Shown here in pieces: positions 24,527 to 33,071 of a DNA stretch of 64,000 bases. The notes under the pieces were generated by a model that worked only from the letters and a program-made list of their open reading frames with translations, ran no database searches and was not told the origin of the DNA. This DNA comes from UBA1479 sp040221095. GTDB taxonomy: Bacteria > Pseudomonadota > Alphaproteobacteria > Rhodospirillales > Casp-alpha2. The stretch spans positions 558,001-622,000 of the forward strand of contig JAVJVP010000008.1 in assembly GCA_040221095.1 (NCBI GenBank), written 5' to 3'. Within the stretch, counting starts at the first letter, position 1, and each line of letters begins with the position of its first letter. The translations under genes were made by a program, and so were the position numbers.

Positions 24527-24607
24527 CTGTTGATTCCCCCCTAAACGCTGTTTAAATACAGGAACCGGACGGCCCATGGGCCCCGGAATACGCAGGAACG
24601 GCACGAC

Positions 24608-25693
24608 ATGGACTCGCTCGAACCCAGGTTTCTACTTCTCGCCGGCGCGCTGGCCGTCGGCTTCATCTACGGCACCGTGGCGCGGGCCTCCGGGTTCTGC
24701 CTGCGCTCGGCCGTGATCGAGGTCATCGACCATGGCCCGGCGCGCCAGGCCGCCGCCTGGGCCCTCGCCCTGCCGCTGGCCATCCTGGGCACCCAAGTCC
24801 TTTCTTATCTCGGCGTCATCGACCTGAAGGACAGCATTTACCTCGGCAGTTCCGTGATGTGGCTGGCGCTGATCGTCGGCGGCCTCTTGTTCGGATTCGG
24901 CATGGTCATCACCCGCGGCTGCGGCGGCCGCCATCTGGTTCTGGCGGCGGGCGGCAACCTGCGGGCCTGGCTGGTGATCGTCGTCATGGCGCTCAGCGCC
25001 TATGCCACCAACCGCGGCATCCTCGCCCTGCCTCGCATCTGGATCGAGGCGGCGGGGACGGTCAGTCTGGGCGACACGCCGCAGGCCCTGCCGCTGCTGA
25101 TCGCCGGCCCCGAGGGTGCCGGCACGGCGGCCCTGGCGATCGCCGGAATCTTGATGGCCGCCGGGCTGCTGGCCGCGTTCCGCCTGCGCAACCGGCCGGG
25201 CGTTGCCGGCGGCCTTGCCGCCGGGCTCGTCGTCGGCCTGCTGATCCCCGTGGGCTGGTACGTTTCCGGCGTGCTCGGCTTCGACGACTTCAATCCGTCG
25301 CGCCCGGTCAGCCTGACCTTCACAACGCCCATGGGCAACGCCCTGCAGTTTCTCATGACCTATACGGGCACCGCCGCCGACTTCGGCGTCACCACCATCG
25401 GCGGCACCCTGGCCGGGGCCTTCGCCTGGGCGGCGGCGACCCGGACCCTGAAGGCCGAGGGCTTCGATTCCCCCGGCCATATGGCGCGCTATGCCCTGGG
25501 CGCCGTGATGATGGGCTTCGGCGGCGTGCTGGCGCTCGGCTGCACCATCGGCGCCGGCCTGTCGGGGATGAGCACCCTGTCCCTCGGCAGCCTGATTGCC
25601 CTGGCGTCCATCGTCACCGGCGGCGCCGTCGGCCATCACATCAAGACCCGCATCGTCGGCGGCCGGGCGCCCAAGATCGTGCCCGCCGAATAG
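24608..25693 (+). CDS. YeeE/YedE (TsuA-type) sulfur-compound permease
   Basis: A 361-residue multi-pass membrane protein of the YeeE/YedE family, whose TsuA members take up thiosulfate through a cysteine relay. Three cysteines in the expected contexts are present: C31 (ASGFCLRSA), C105 (ITRGCGGRH) and C312 (ALGCTIGAGLSG). Two pseudo-symmetric halves are visible. The substrate could be thiosulfate, sulfite or another sulfur anion. Its position at the edge of the sox region with a sox-like upstream element suggests import or export linked to sulfur oxidation. No TusA-like gene is adjacent. Confidence 0.9.
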   Translation: MDSLEPRFLLLAGALAVGFIYGTVARASGFCLRSAVIEVIDHGPARQAAAWALALPLAILGTQVLSYLGVIDLKDSIYLGSSVMWLALIVGGLLFGFGMVITRGCGGRHLVLAAGGNLRAWLVIVVMALSAYATNRGILALPRIWIEAAGTVSLGDTPQALPLLIAGPEGAGTAALAIAGILMAAGLLAAFRLRNRPGVAGGLAAGLVVGLLIPVGWYVSGVLGFDDFNPSRPVSLTFTTPMGNALQFLMTYTGTAADFGVTTIGGTLAGAFAWAAATRTLKAEGFDSPGHMARYALGAVMMGFGGVLALGCTIGAGLSGMSTLSLGSLIALASIVTGGAVGHHIKTRIVGGRAPKIVPAE

Positions 25694-25698
25694 GCGGC

Positions 25699-26985
25699 CT
25701 AATCCACGCCGCCGGATGGCTTCGCCGTTTCCGGCAGCATCAATCCCGACAACACGGCGACGACGCCCCCGATCATCAACAGGCTGAGCCCGCTTTGATA
25801 GGCGGCGGCGTCGTAGATCCGGGCGCCCTCCACCATGTCGCCGTGCCAATTGATGTCCAACACCCAGCCGACCAGGGGTTGGAACACGGCGATGGCGAAC
25901 ATGATGCCCGTGTTGACGATGCCGAGGGTCACGCTTTCCTGACCGGCGAAGCGCTCATGAGTGGTGGTGAACACCAGCACGACAGCCCCCGTGGCAAGCC
26001 CCTGGAGAAACAGCAGGCCATACAGCCCGACCATGCCGTGGCCGGGGACGAGAATGAGGATGGCATAACAGGCAAGCGACACCAGATTGGCGCAGACGAA
26101 GGGCACCTTCCGCCCGCCCAGACGCTGGCCGATCCAGCTCAGAAGCGGCGAGCCGACGACCCAGCCGACGGCGTTGAGGGACACCGCCACCGCCGCCTGC
26201 CCCCGGGTCATGCCATGGACCTGGACCAGCCAGGGCACGGCCCACAGGCCGCCAAACGCCAGCATCACCGACATGTTGCCCGACCCCGCCCCGGTCAGTA
26301 TCCAAAGGTCGCGCTGCGCCAGCACCGTGCGAAACCCGGCAAGCAGGCCGCCCCGGCCGGGGCTGACCGGCCGCACCCCCTGGGTCCGCGGCCGGGGCAG
26401 GCGCAAGGCCAGAATGGCGCAGATCCCCGCCGCCAGCGCCACCGCCCCGGTCGCCAGCATGGCGGGCCGCCAGCCGACGGTCTCGACCGCCCAGGCCAGG
26501 GGCACCTGGCCCACGACGGCGCCCGCGACCCCCGCCCCCACGGTCAGACCGCTGAGCAGGGCGAACCGCGCCGGCGGAAACCACACCGCCGCCAGATTGA
26601 GCGCCACGACGAAGGTCGCCCCGCCGCCGATACCGATCAGCAGCCGTCCGGCGAAGGCGCCGGACATGGTTTCCGCCTGAGCGAACACGAAACAGCCGAC
26701 GGCGATCAGCAGGGCCGACAGCACCATGATCCGGCGCGAGCCGTAGGCATCGACGATCAATCCCGCCGGCACCTGGAAGATGGCGTAGGAATAGAAATAG
26801 ATCGCCGACAGGTTCCCCAACAGGGCGCCGCCCACGGCGAATTCCCGCATCAGGGTGTCGACCATGACGCCGGGCGCCACCCGTTGGAAATGCACGAAGC
26901 TGAACAGGAAGGTGCCCAGACCCCAGATGAACCAGGGCAGAAGGCGAAGCAACGGATGGGGCGGATCAGAATCCGGTGGGATCAC
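25699..26985 (-). CDS. Major facilitator superfamily transporter
   Basis: A 12-TM MFS permease of about 428 residues. The first loop motif DAYGSRRIMV follows TM2 and a second-half counterpart GQRLGGRKVPFV is present. The substrate is unknown; family members with this N-terminus (HFQRVAPGVM) are often annotated as organic anion or nitrate/nitrite-type permeases, which I cannot verify. I placed the start at a GTG at 26983-26985; another GTG at 27036 is in frame but adds a non-hydrophobic, low-credibility tail. It is convergent with the sulfur permease (5-base gap between stops) and divergent from the glyoxalase gene. Confidence 0.88.
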   Translation of the reverse strand: MIPPDSDPPHPLLRLLPWFIWGLGTFLFSFVHFQRVAPGVMVDTLMREFAVGGALLGNLSAIYFYSYAIFQVPAGLIVDAYGSRRIMVLSALLIAVGCFVFAQAETMSGAFAGRLLIGIGGGATFVVALNLAAVWFPPARFALLSGLTVGAGVAGAVVGQVPLAWAVETVGWRPAMLATGAVALAAGICAILALRLPRPRTQGVRPVSPGRGGLLAGFRTVLAQRDLWILTGAGSGNMSVMLAFGGLWAVPWLVQVHGMTRGQAAVAVSLNAVGWVVGSPLLSWIGQRLGGRKVPFVCANLVSLACYAILILVPGHGMVGLYGLLFLQGLATGAVVLVFTTTHERFAGQESVTLGIVNTGIMFAIAVFQPLVGWVLDINWHGDMVEGARIYDAAAYQSGLSLLMIGGVVAVLSGLMLPETAKPSGGVD

Positions 26986-27065
26986 GGTTGGCGCTCTTGG
27001 AAAAGCCTGCGGGAATCTGTTAGACCCAGTGTACACCGCCAGGACATTCAGGGAGAAACAGGCAA

Positions 27066-27485
27066 ATGAGATACCTGCATACGATGGTGCGGATATCCGA
27101 CGTGGACGCCAGCTTGCGCTTTTATTGCGACCTGCTCGGCCTCAAGGAAGTGCGCCGGTCGGACCGGCCGGAACACGGCTATATGCTGATCTTCGTCGCC
27201 GCCGAGGAAAACCCCGATTCGCAGATCGAACTGACCTACAACTACGATCCCGAGGAGTATTCGGGCGGGCGCAATTTCGGCCACCTCGCCTTCAACGTGA
27301 AGGACATCTACGCGACCTGCCAACGCCTGCAGGACGGCGGCGTGACCATCAACCGGCCGCCGCGCGACGGCCGCATGGCCTTCGTCCGCTCGCCGGACGG
27401 CATTTCCATCGAACTGTTGCAGGAAGGCGAGGCCCTGGCCCCAGCTGAACCCTGGGCCTCCATGGCGAATACGGGAAGCTGGTAG
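27066..27485 (+). CDS. gloA: Lactoylglutathione lyase (glyoxalase I)
   Basis: GloA isomerises the methylglyoxal-glutathione hemithioacetal to S-lactoylglutathione. The 139-residue protein has the four metal ligands in place: H5, E55 (QIELTYN), H73 (FGHLAF) and E116 (SIELLQ). It also has the DLLGLKEVRR substrate-binding helix region. The length and the absence of the extra loop of Zn-type human enzymes fit the bacterial Ni-dependent class. It stands alone, followed by a pair of inverted repeats. Confidence 0.93.
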   Translation: MRYLHTMVRISDVDASLRFYCDLLGLKEVRRSDRPEHGYMLIFVAAEENPDSQIELTYNYDPEEYSGGRNFGHLAFNVKDIYATCQRLQDGGVTINRPPRDGRMAFVRSPDGISIELLQEGEALAPAEPWASMANTGSW

Positions 27486-27502
27486 CAGCGGCTTTATACG
27501 CC

Positions 27503-27601
27503 GTCATGCCCGTGCTTGGCACGGGCATCCACGCCTTATCGCCCCTTGGTTTTCGACTTGTTCAGAACGTGGATGGCCGGGTCTGGACCCGGCCATGACG
27601 A
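27503..27601. repeat. Pair of REP-like hairpins in mutual inverted orientation (BIME-like)
   Basis: Two hairpins lie 35 bases apart. The first (27503-27534) is ATGCCCGTGC-TTG-GCACGGGCAT; the second (27569-27601) is ATGGCCGGGTC-TGG-ACCCGGCCAT. The first starts CGTCATG and ends CATCCACG, while the second starts CGTGGATG and ends CATGACG, so the two units are reverse complements of each other at their flanks. This is the arrangement of paired REP elements and could also stop transcription from gloA. Confidence 0.8.
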
Positions 27602-27629
27602 TTTTGTCGAGACCGTTGCCTCTGGCGGA

Positions 27630-27875
27630 TCAGTCCGCCGCCAGCATCGGCCCCCGGCCGCGGTCGGTCAGCGACTCCGCACCGCGCCGCTCGGCCAGGC
27701 GGCCGAGGATTTCCAGGCGTTGATGACGCATCATGCGGGGCCATTGCGCGATCTCGTCGACCGTGCGCCAGCAGCCCTTGCAGAAGCCCGTGGGTTCATC
27801 CACCACGCACACACTGATGCAGGGGGAACAGATCAACTGTTCCAATAGGGCTTTATCAATGGGGGCTTCGGGCAA
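27630..27875 (-). CDS. DUF1289 family protein
   Basis: An 81-residue protein with the DUF1289 signature CISVCVVDEPTGFCKGCWRTVDEIAQW, giving four or five closely spaced cysteines that suggest a zinc or iron-sulfur site; function is not established. I favour a TTG start at 27873-27875 because AGGAG is 8 bases upstream; the ATG at 27908 has its ribosome site too close. The C-terminal half (RHQRLEILGRLAERRG) matches the family. It lies downstream of the EamA transporter gene on the same strand. Confidence 0.85.
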   Translation of the reverse strand: MPEAPIDKALLEQLICSPCISVCVVDEPTGFCKGCWRTVDEIAQWPRMMRHQRLEILGRLAERRGAESLTDRGRGPMLAAD

Positions 27876-27935
27876 AACGGTATCTCCTGCGCCCCCTTTC
27901 TCGCACATCTCCCCGGGGGAACGTCAAGGATGCCG

Positions 27936-28841
27936 TCATGCGCGGCTGCCGTTCCGCGCGACAACCACGCCCATCACGACGACCGCCGCCCCCAGCCATT
28001 GCAGGGGTGCGAGGGGTTCGTTCAGGAACATCCAGCCGAGCACGGCGGCGGCCACGACCTCCATGATCAGGCCGACCGAGGCAAAGGCCGTCGGCAGATG
28101 AGCCATGGCCATGGCCACAAGCCCCTGGCCCGCGACATGGCTGACCAGGGCCAGGGCCACCAGCATGGCCCAGCCGAACGCCGTCGCCGCCAGCATGCGA
28201 TCTTCCAGCACCAGGGCCAGCGGCAGCAGCGCCGCCGCCGTGGCCAGGGTCGACCAGAACATCAGGGTGCCGGTGCCGATCCCGGCCGTGCGCCGCAGCC
28301 GCCCCACGGTCACCATGTAGCCGGCCAGGAACAGGCCGGTGATCAAGCCGTAGACGTCGCCCAGCAGACGGTCGGGCCGGAACGCGAAGCTGTCACCCAG
28401 CAACAGTGCCGCCCCCGCCACCGCCAGGGCCGTGCCGCCCAGGAACAGGGGCCGCACCCGCTCATGGAACAGCACGAACAGGATCGCCGTGACATAGACC
28501 GGCGACAGGGTCGCCAGCAGGGTCGCGTTGGCGACCGCCGTGTTCATGATCGCCAGATGCCAGAAGAACAGGTCGCCCGCGAAGAACAGCCCGGCCAGGG
28601 CGAGCATTCCATAATCGCGCCGCCCCAGGGCGCGCGGCGGCACCGTGGCGGCGGCGCGGGTTTCCCAGCCCATGGCCAGCCACAGTACCGGCAGGGCCAG
28701 GAAGGCGCGGTAAAAGGCCGAGGACACGGGGCCGAGTTCGTTCAGCCGCACGAACAGGGTCGATGATCCGGCGAACAGGGCGCCCACGATCAAGGCCGAC
28801 AAGACCCAGGCTACCGGCGTTCGCAGCCCGGCAGCGTTCAC
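27936..28841 (-). CDS. EamA/DMT-family transporter
   Basis: A 301-residue, ten-segment drug/metabolite transporter made of two EamA repeats (first repeat FAGSSTLFVRLNELGPVSSAFYRAF in parts, second GLITGLFLAGYMVTVGRLRR). The typical ending LNEPLAPLQWLGAAVVVMGV is present. The substrate is unknown. I chose the GTG at 28839-28841, which overlaps the stop codon of the RidA gene as GTGA; a longer reading to 29018 lies inside that gene. The overlap implies translational coupling with RidA, and amino-acid or metabolite export is a reasonable guess. Confidence 0.88.
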   Translation of the reverse strand: MNAAGLRTPVAWVLSALIVGALFAGSSTLFVRLNELGPVSSAFYRAFLALPVLWLAMGWETRAAATVPPRALGRRDYGMLALAGLFFAGDLFFWHLAIMNTAVANATLLATLSPVYVTAILFVLFHERVRPLFLGGTALAVAGAALLLGDSFAFRPDRLLGDVYGLITGLFLAGYMVTVGRLRRTAGIGTGTLMFWSTLATAAALLPLALVLEDRMLAATAFGWAMLVALALVSHVAGQGLVAMAMAHLPTAFASVGLIMEVVAAAVLGWMFLNEPLAPLQWLGAAVVVMGVVVARNGSRA

Positions 28842-29260
28842 GCCGGGCTGTCCGGAATGACGGCCTCGGCATCGATTTCGACCAGCCATTCGGGCCGCGC
28901 CAGACCGCTGACGACCAACCCCGTCTGACAGGGGAAGATGCCTTTGATCTGTTCGCCGATGGCCTTGTAGATGGGAGCACGGTACCGCACGTCCGTGATG
29001 TAGACGGTCAGCTTGCAAAGGTGCTCCGGCTTGGCGCCTGCTTCCGCCAACAGTTGCAGGACGTTGCGCATGGCGAAGGCGCCCTGTCCCGCGGGATCGT
29101 CACGACAGACAGATTCGAAGGAGTCCAGGTCTTGCGGCGGCTGTCCCCGCACGAAGACATAGGATCCTCTGGCAACCACCGCCTGGCACAGATCATTGTC
29201 CAGTTCCTGGCCCGGCTGGGTTTCCTTGGTGTTGTACCTGCGGATGCGGGTATGGGTCAT
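28838..29260 (-). CDS. RidA (YjgF/YER057c/UK114) family protein
   Basis: A 140-residue cytoplasmic protein of the RidA family, which hydrolyses reactive enamine/imine intermediates or related substrates. Recognisable blocks are ARGSYVFVRGQPPQDL, GQGAFAMRNVLQLLAEAGAKPEHLCKLTVYITD and the end GLARPEWLVEIDAEAVI. The canonical archetype Arg is not in the usual P-R-x-A context, so this may be one of the Rid2-7 subgroups. It is coupled to the EamA transporter gene by a 4-base overlap and divergent from the formylglutamate amidohydrolase gene. Confidence 0.9.
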   Translation of the reverse strand: MTHTRIRRYNTKETQPGQELDNDLCQAVVARGSYVFVRGQPPQDLDSFESVCRDDPAGQGAFAMRNVLQLLAEAGAKPEHLCKLTVYITDVRYRAPIYKAIGEQIKGIFPCQTGLVVSGLARPEWLVEIDAEAVIPDSPA

Positions 29261-29380
29261 GGATACGCCCTCCTCCCTGAATTTTCCGGTGACTATCGCC
29301 TTCCGGACCGGCCCTGTCCAGGCGTCACGCCCGCCATATGGGGGCTTCCACCCATGGGGCGGGGCGCTATATTGGCCCCC

Positions 29381-30187
29381 ATGGACGACGCGACCTCATT
29401 GAGCCCGGAACATGGTCTGCTGGCGGCGGACGAAGCCCCCGCCGCCGAACGCATCAACGCGGAGGCGGGGTCCGCCCTGGTCCTGGCCTGCGACCACGCA
29501 AGCCGACGGGTGCCCCGCGCGCTGAACGGTCTGGGCCTCAACCCGGAACATTTCGAGCGCCATATCGCCTATGACATCGGCGCCGAGGGCGTGACCCGCA
29601 TCCTGGCCGACACCCTGGATGCGACCGCCGTGCTGGCGGGCTATTCGCGCCTGGTGGTCGATCTCAACCGCCCGCCGGGCCATCCCACCAGCATGCCCGA
29701 GGTCTCGGACGAAACCCTGATCCCCGGCAATCAGGCGCTGACCCCGGCCCAGGTGACGGCGCGCCTGGACGCCCTGTTCGAGCCCTATCACCGGATGCTG
29801 CGCCGCGCGATAACCGATGTCTGGCTGCACCACAGGCCGCCGGTGCTGTTTTCCGTGCACAGTTTTTCGCCCCGGTTCGGCGGCAGCCCCCGGCCCTGGG
29901 ACGTGGGTGTCTTGTGGAACCGCGACGCACGCCTCGCCAAGCCACTGATCAAGGCCCTGCATGATCAAGGGCTCGACGTGGGCGACAACCTGCCCTATTC
30001 GGGCAAGGACGTGGCCTATACCATCGACGCCCATGCCGGGGCCTGCGGCCTGGCCAACTGCGTGCTTGAGATCAACCAGGACCAGATCGCCGACGACGCC
30101 GGCATCCGCCGCTGGGGCGCTATTCTGACCGAGGTCCTGGGCGACATTCTCCGCGATGAGGGCCTGTACAAGGTGGAGAATTTCTGA
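29381..30187 (+). CDS. N-formylglutamate amidohydrolase family protein
   Basis: A 268-residue protein matching the N-formylglutamate amidohydrolase family, which releases formate and glutamate at the end of one histidine-degradation route. Zinc-type motifs include LACDHASRRVP, the central HSFSPRFGGSPRPWDVGVLWNRD in parts, and NLPYSGKDVAYTIDAHAG. No hut genes are in the window, so the physiological substrate is uncertain. The ATG at 29381 is the first sensible start. It is followed at once by the GCS2 ligase gene, whose start lies 1 base beyond this stop, indicating an operon. Confidence 0.85.
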   Translation: MDDATSLSPEHGLLAADEAPAAERINAEAGSALVLACDHASRRVPRALNGLGLNPEHFERHIAYDIGAEGVTRILADTLDATAVLAGYSRLVVDLNRPPGHPTSMPEVSDETLIPGNQALTPAQVTARLDALFEPYHRMLRRAITDVWLHHRPPVLFSVHSFSPRFGGSPRPWDVGVLWNRDARLAKPLIKALHDQGLDVGDNLPYSGKDVAYTIDAHAGACGLANCVLEINQDQIADDAGIRRWGAILTEVLGDILRDEGLYKVENF

Positions 30188-30188
30188 G

Positions 30189-31334
30189 GTGGCGCCCGAC
30201 GCCCCACCCTTCACCCTGGGTCTTGAGGAGGAATACCTTCTCGTCGACAAGGCAACCCGGGCCGTCACCGAAGACGCCCCCGAAGCCCTGTTCGAGGAAT
30301 GCGAGAAACGCCTGAAAGGCCGCGTCGCCCACGAATTCCTGTCGTCGCAGATCGAGGTCAGCACCGGCGTCTGCGCCGATATCGGCCAGGCGCGGGCGGA
30401 ACTGGCGGAATTGCGCACGACCATCGCCGAGGTCTCGAACGGCTTCGGCCTGGCCCCGATCGCGGCCTCGACCCATCCGTTCTCGTTGTGGGAATCCCAG
30501 CACCATACGGACCGCGAGCGTTACAACGAGATCGCCCGCGACATTCAGGCCCCCGTGCGCCGGCTGATGATCTGCGGCATGCATGTCCATGTCGGTCTGG
30601 GCGACGACGACGAACTGCGCATCGACCTTCTGAACCAGGTCAGTTATTTCCTGCCGCATCTGCTGGCGCTGTCGACCTCGTCGCCCTATTGGCGGGGGCT
30701 GGACACGGGGCTCAAGTCCTACCGTCTCAGCGTGTTCGACGAAATGCCGCGCACGGGCGTGCCCAACCAGTTTCAGTCGTTCAGCGAATATCAGCGGCAC
30801 GTCGACGTTCTGGTCAAGGCGGGCCTGATCGAGGATGCGACCAAGTTGTGGTGGGACGTGCGGCCGAGTGCGCGGTTCCCGACGCTGGAAATGCGCATCG
30901 CCGACGTCTGCCCGCTGATGGAGGACGCCCTGACTGTCGCTGCCCTGTTCGCCTGCATCCTGCGCATGCTCTATCGCCTGAAACTGCAAAACCAGCGCTG
31001 GCGCATCTATGCACCCATGCTGCTGGAGGAAAACCGCTGGCGCGCCCAGCGCTACGGCCTGGACGAGGGGCTGGTCGATTTCGGCAAGGGCGAGGTTGTG
31101 CCCTTCGACCAGCTGCTCGACGAGATCACGGGTCTGATCGCCGAAGATGCCGAGGCCCTGGGCTGCACGGCCCAGATCGCCCATCTGAAAACCATCCAGG
31201 CGCGGGGCACCGGCGCCCACCGCCAACTTGCCGCCCATGCCGAGGCTCTTGCCGCCGGCGCAGACCATGAGGCGGCCCTGGTCGCCGTGGTTGACCGCCT
31301 GATCGCCGAAACCACGCAAATGCCGGAACCCTGA
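30189..31334 (+). CDS. Carboxylate-amine ligase, GCS2/YbdK family
   Basis: A 381-residue protein of the glutamate-cysteine ligase type 2 family. Motifs are FTLGLEEEYLLVD at the N-terminus (Mg/ATP site), VAHEFLSSQIEVSTGVC, ICGMHVHVGLGDD, and KLWWDVRPSARFPTLEMRIAD. YbdK-type members have weak glutamate-cysteine ligase activity in vitro and no firm role. The GTG at 30189 overlaps the neighbourhood of the previous stop, with AGGTGGAG about 10 bases upstream. It is in an operon with the formylglutamate amidohydrolase and Nudix genes, suggesting a glutamate-derived metabolite as common theme (inference). Confidence 0.9.
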   Translation: MAPDAPPFTLGLEEEYLLVDKATRAVTEDAPEALFEECEKRLKGRVAHEFLSSQIEVSTGVCADIGQARAELAELRTTIAEVSNGFGLAPIAASTHPFSLWESQHHTDRERYNEIARDIQAPVRRLMICGMHVHVGLGDDDELRIDLLNQVSYFLPHLLALSTSSPYWRGLDTGLKSYRLSVFDEMPRTGVPNQFQSFSEYQRHVDVLVKAGLIEDATKLWWDVRPSARFPTLEMRIADVCPLMEDALTVAALFACILRMLYRLKLQNQRWRIYAPMLLEENRWRAQRYGLDEGLVDFGKGEVVPFDQLLDEITGLIAEDAEALGCTAQIAHLKTIQARGTGAHRQLAAHAEALAAGADHEAALVAVVDRLIAETTQMPEP

Positions 31335-31337
31335 TCC

Positions 31338-31766
31338 ATGCTGACACCGCGGCCCGTCGAACAATCCTGCGTCATTCCCTACCGGACGGCGGAAACTGGG
31401 GTGGAATTCGCCCTTATCACGTCGCGCAATACGGGACGCTGGATCGTGCCCAAGGGCACGGTGGAGCCGAACATGACGTCCGCCGCATCGGCTGCCAAGG
31501 AAGCGCTTGAGGAAGCGGGGCTGCTGGGCGAAACCGACCCTCAACCCATGGGCGAATATTTCTATTCCAAGTTCGGGCGGGTCTACCGGGTCGAGATTTT
31601 TCCCTTCCGCGTCACCAAACAGCTTGATGAATGGGACGAAAAGCACTTCCGCACGCGCGAATGGGTCGGCGCGGCGGTTGCCCTGTCGCGGATCACGGAA
31701 ACGGCGGTGCAGGACGCGATCCGAACGCTGGCGGGTATCGGCGGACCACCCGACGGACCGGAGTGA
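31338..31766 (+). CDS. Nudix hydrolase with a partly degenerate Nudix box
   Basis: A 142-residue Nudix protein. The box starting at GTVEPNMTS and ending KEALEEAGLLG keeps the glycine, the catalytic EALEEAG core (E16, E19, E20 of the box) and the final G-L. However, box position 7 is Met instead of Glu and position 15 is Lys instead of Arg. It resembles the DIPP/MutT-like group (SRNTGRWIVPKG). The substrate may be a diphosphoinositol, dinucleotide polyphosphate or similar. It starts 3 bases after the GCS2 ligase stop, so it is the third gene of that operon. Confidence 0.85.
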   Translation: MLTPRPVEQSCVIPYRTAETGVEFALITSRNTGRWIVPKGTVEPNMTSAASAAKEALEEAGLLGETDPQPMGEYFYSKFGRVYRVEIFPFRVTKQLDEWDEKHFRTREWVGAAVALSRITETAVQDAIRTLAGIGGPPDGPE

Positions 31767-31785
31767 TCGGCGGCAAGCCCAAACG

Positions 31786-32880
31786 TCAGCCGCCGGCCTG
31801 CTGCTTCAGTTCATCAAGGGCGGCCTTGCGGGCTTTTTCCTGCTTCGCGATGCCTTCGCGCAGCGCCGCGATCAACTGCTTGCCGATCTCGCCGCCGTCG
31901 CCCGAAATCTTTTCGCGCAGCACCGCCCGCATGGCATCGACATGGGCCTTGACGATTTCCACCTGGGCGTCATCCTCGCGGCAGCCGTCGCGGGTCGAAT
32001 CGAACAGCATCTTGCCGAAGATCGAAATCAGCGGATAGCCGAAGGTCCCGCCCTGACCGCGCAGTTCCAGCGCGACCTGGTTGATTTCGACGAACTGCTG
32101 GGTCCGCCGACCGGGCTCCAGCAGGGCCTGCGTGCACAGGTCCGACAGGCGGCCCAGATAATCCTGCGCCCATTTGGTGAAATCGAGGGTCGCACGCTCC
32201 AGTTTCTGTTCCGCCTGTTCGATCAGCGCCGTCGGCATCTCGCCGCGCTCCATCGGGTTGATCTTGCCGCCTGCACATTTCTCCCGCAGATAGTTGGTCG
32301 GCTTGAACAGGAACACATCGCTGTCCGTCTTCGGCTTGGTCATCTTTTCCGCCGAATAGACGACCGTGCAGTCCTCTTCGGTCTTTTCCCGGCGGTCGTT
32401 CTCGGGCGGTTCCTTCTTGCGCCGGCGGTCGGGGCCGAAATAGTTCTGGGTCATGACGAACTGGCGCGGGAAATCGATGACCTCCAGCAGCTTCTTGTAG
32501 ATGGTCTCACCGGAGAACGGCTTGGCAAGGAATTCCGTCGCCCCCAGATCGCGGGCCGAACCGACATAATCCTGGTCGGCCGCCCCCGACAGCATGATGA
32601 AGGGCACCATGCGGTTGGGCGTTTCCTTGGCCGAGCGGCACCAGCGGCACAGCAGCAGCCCGTTGATCGGCGCCATCACCAGATCGGCGATGATCAGGTC
32701 GGGACCGGGGTTATTCGCCTGCTTCAGCAGTTTCAGGCTTTCGATCGCTTCCTGACCGTTTTTAAGCAGCGTGATGCGCTCGAAACCGAATTGCCGCAGG
32801 ACATCCTCAAGCGTGCGCCGGACAAAGGCATTGTCCTCGCACACCATTACCGATACGCGGTCGAATTTATAAACCGCCAC
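31786..32880 (-). CDS. Response regulator with receiver domain and helical C-terminal domain
   Basis: A 364-residue protein. Residues 8-130 form a CheY-like receiver (VMVCEDNAFVRRTLEDVL, phospho-acceptor D66 in DLIIADLVM, the LSGAADQ Thr/Ser switch region and FLAKPF lysine). Next is a basic linker FGPDRRRKKEPPENDRRE, then a mostly helical region (220-364) with no recognised DNA-binding or enzymatic output. The GPDRRR stretch recurs in alphaproteobacterial receiver proteins. No kinase gene is adjacent. It is divergent from gapR with 191 bases between. Confidence 0.88.
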   Translation of the reverse strand: MAVYKFDRVSVMVCEDNAFVRRTLEDVLRQFGFERITLLKNGQEAIESLKLLKQANNPGPDLIIADLVMAPINGLLLCRWCRSAKETPNRMVPFIMLSGAADQDYVGSARDLGATEFLAKPFSGETIYKKLLEVIDFPRQFVMTQNYFGPDRRRKKEPPENDRREKTEEDCTVVYSAEKMTKPKTDSDVFLFKPTNYLREKCAGGKINPMERGEMPTALIEQAEQKLERATLDFTKWAQDYLGRLSDLCTQALLEPGRRTQQFVEINQVALELRGQGGTFGYPLISIFGKMLFDSTRDGCREDDAQVEIVKAHVDAMRAVLREKISGDGGEIGKQLIAALREGIAKQEKARKAALDELKQQAGG

Positions 32881-33071
32881 TTTTTATCCCCTTACTCGGA
32901 CGTTCCCGTAATCATACATCTGTATAGGCAAGATTGAATATATCCGGTGCAAAAAAACGCATGCCCTTTATCCCCGCTTTTCAACCGCTTGCCGGGGCCG
33001 GGCCGGGTACTTATGGTGCGCGCTCACCCGACGATCTTTGAATACCCAGGACAGCCCAAGGACATCCAAGC

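Noticed and set aside
24859..27069. 736-residue open frame on the plus strand
   Set aside because: It runs out of frame through the sulfur permease and antisense through the MFS gene; no domain is visible.
28763..29380. N-terminal extension of the formylglutamate amidohydrolase
   Set aside because: The frame is open but lies antisense to the RidA gene and lacks family similarity; the ATG at 29381 gives the expected length.
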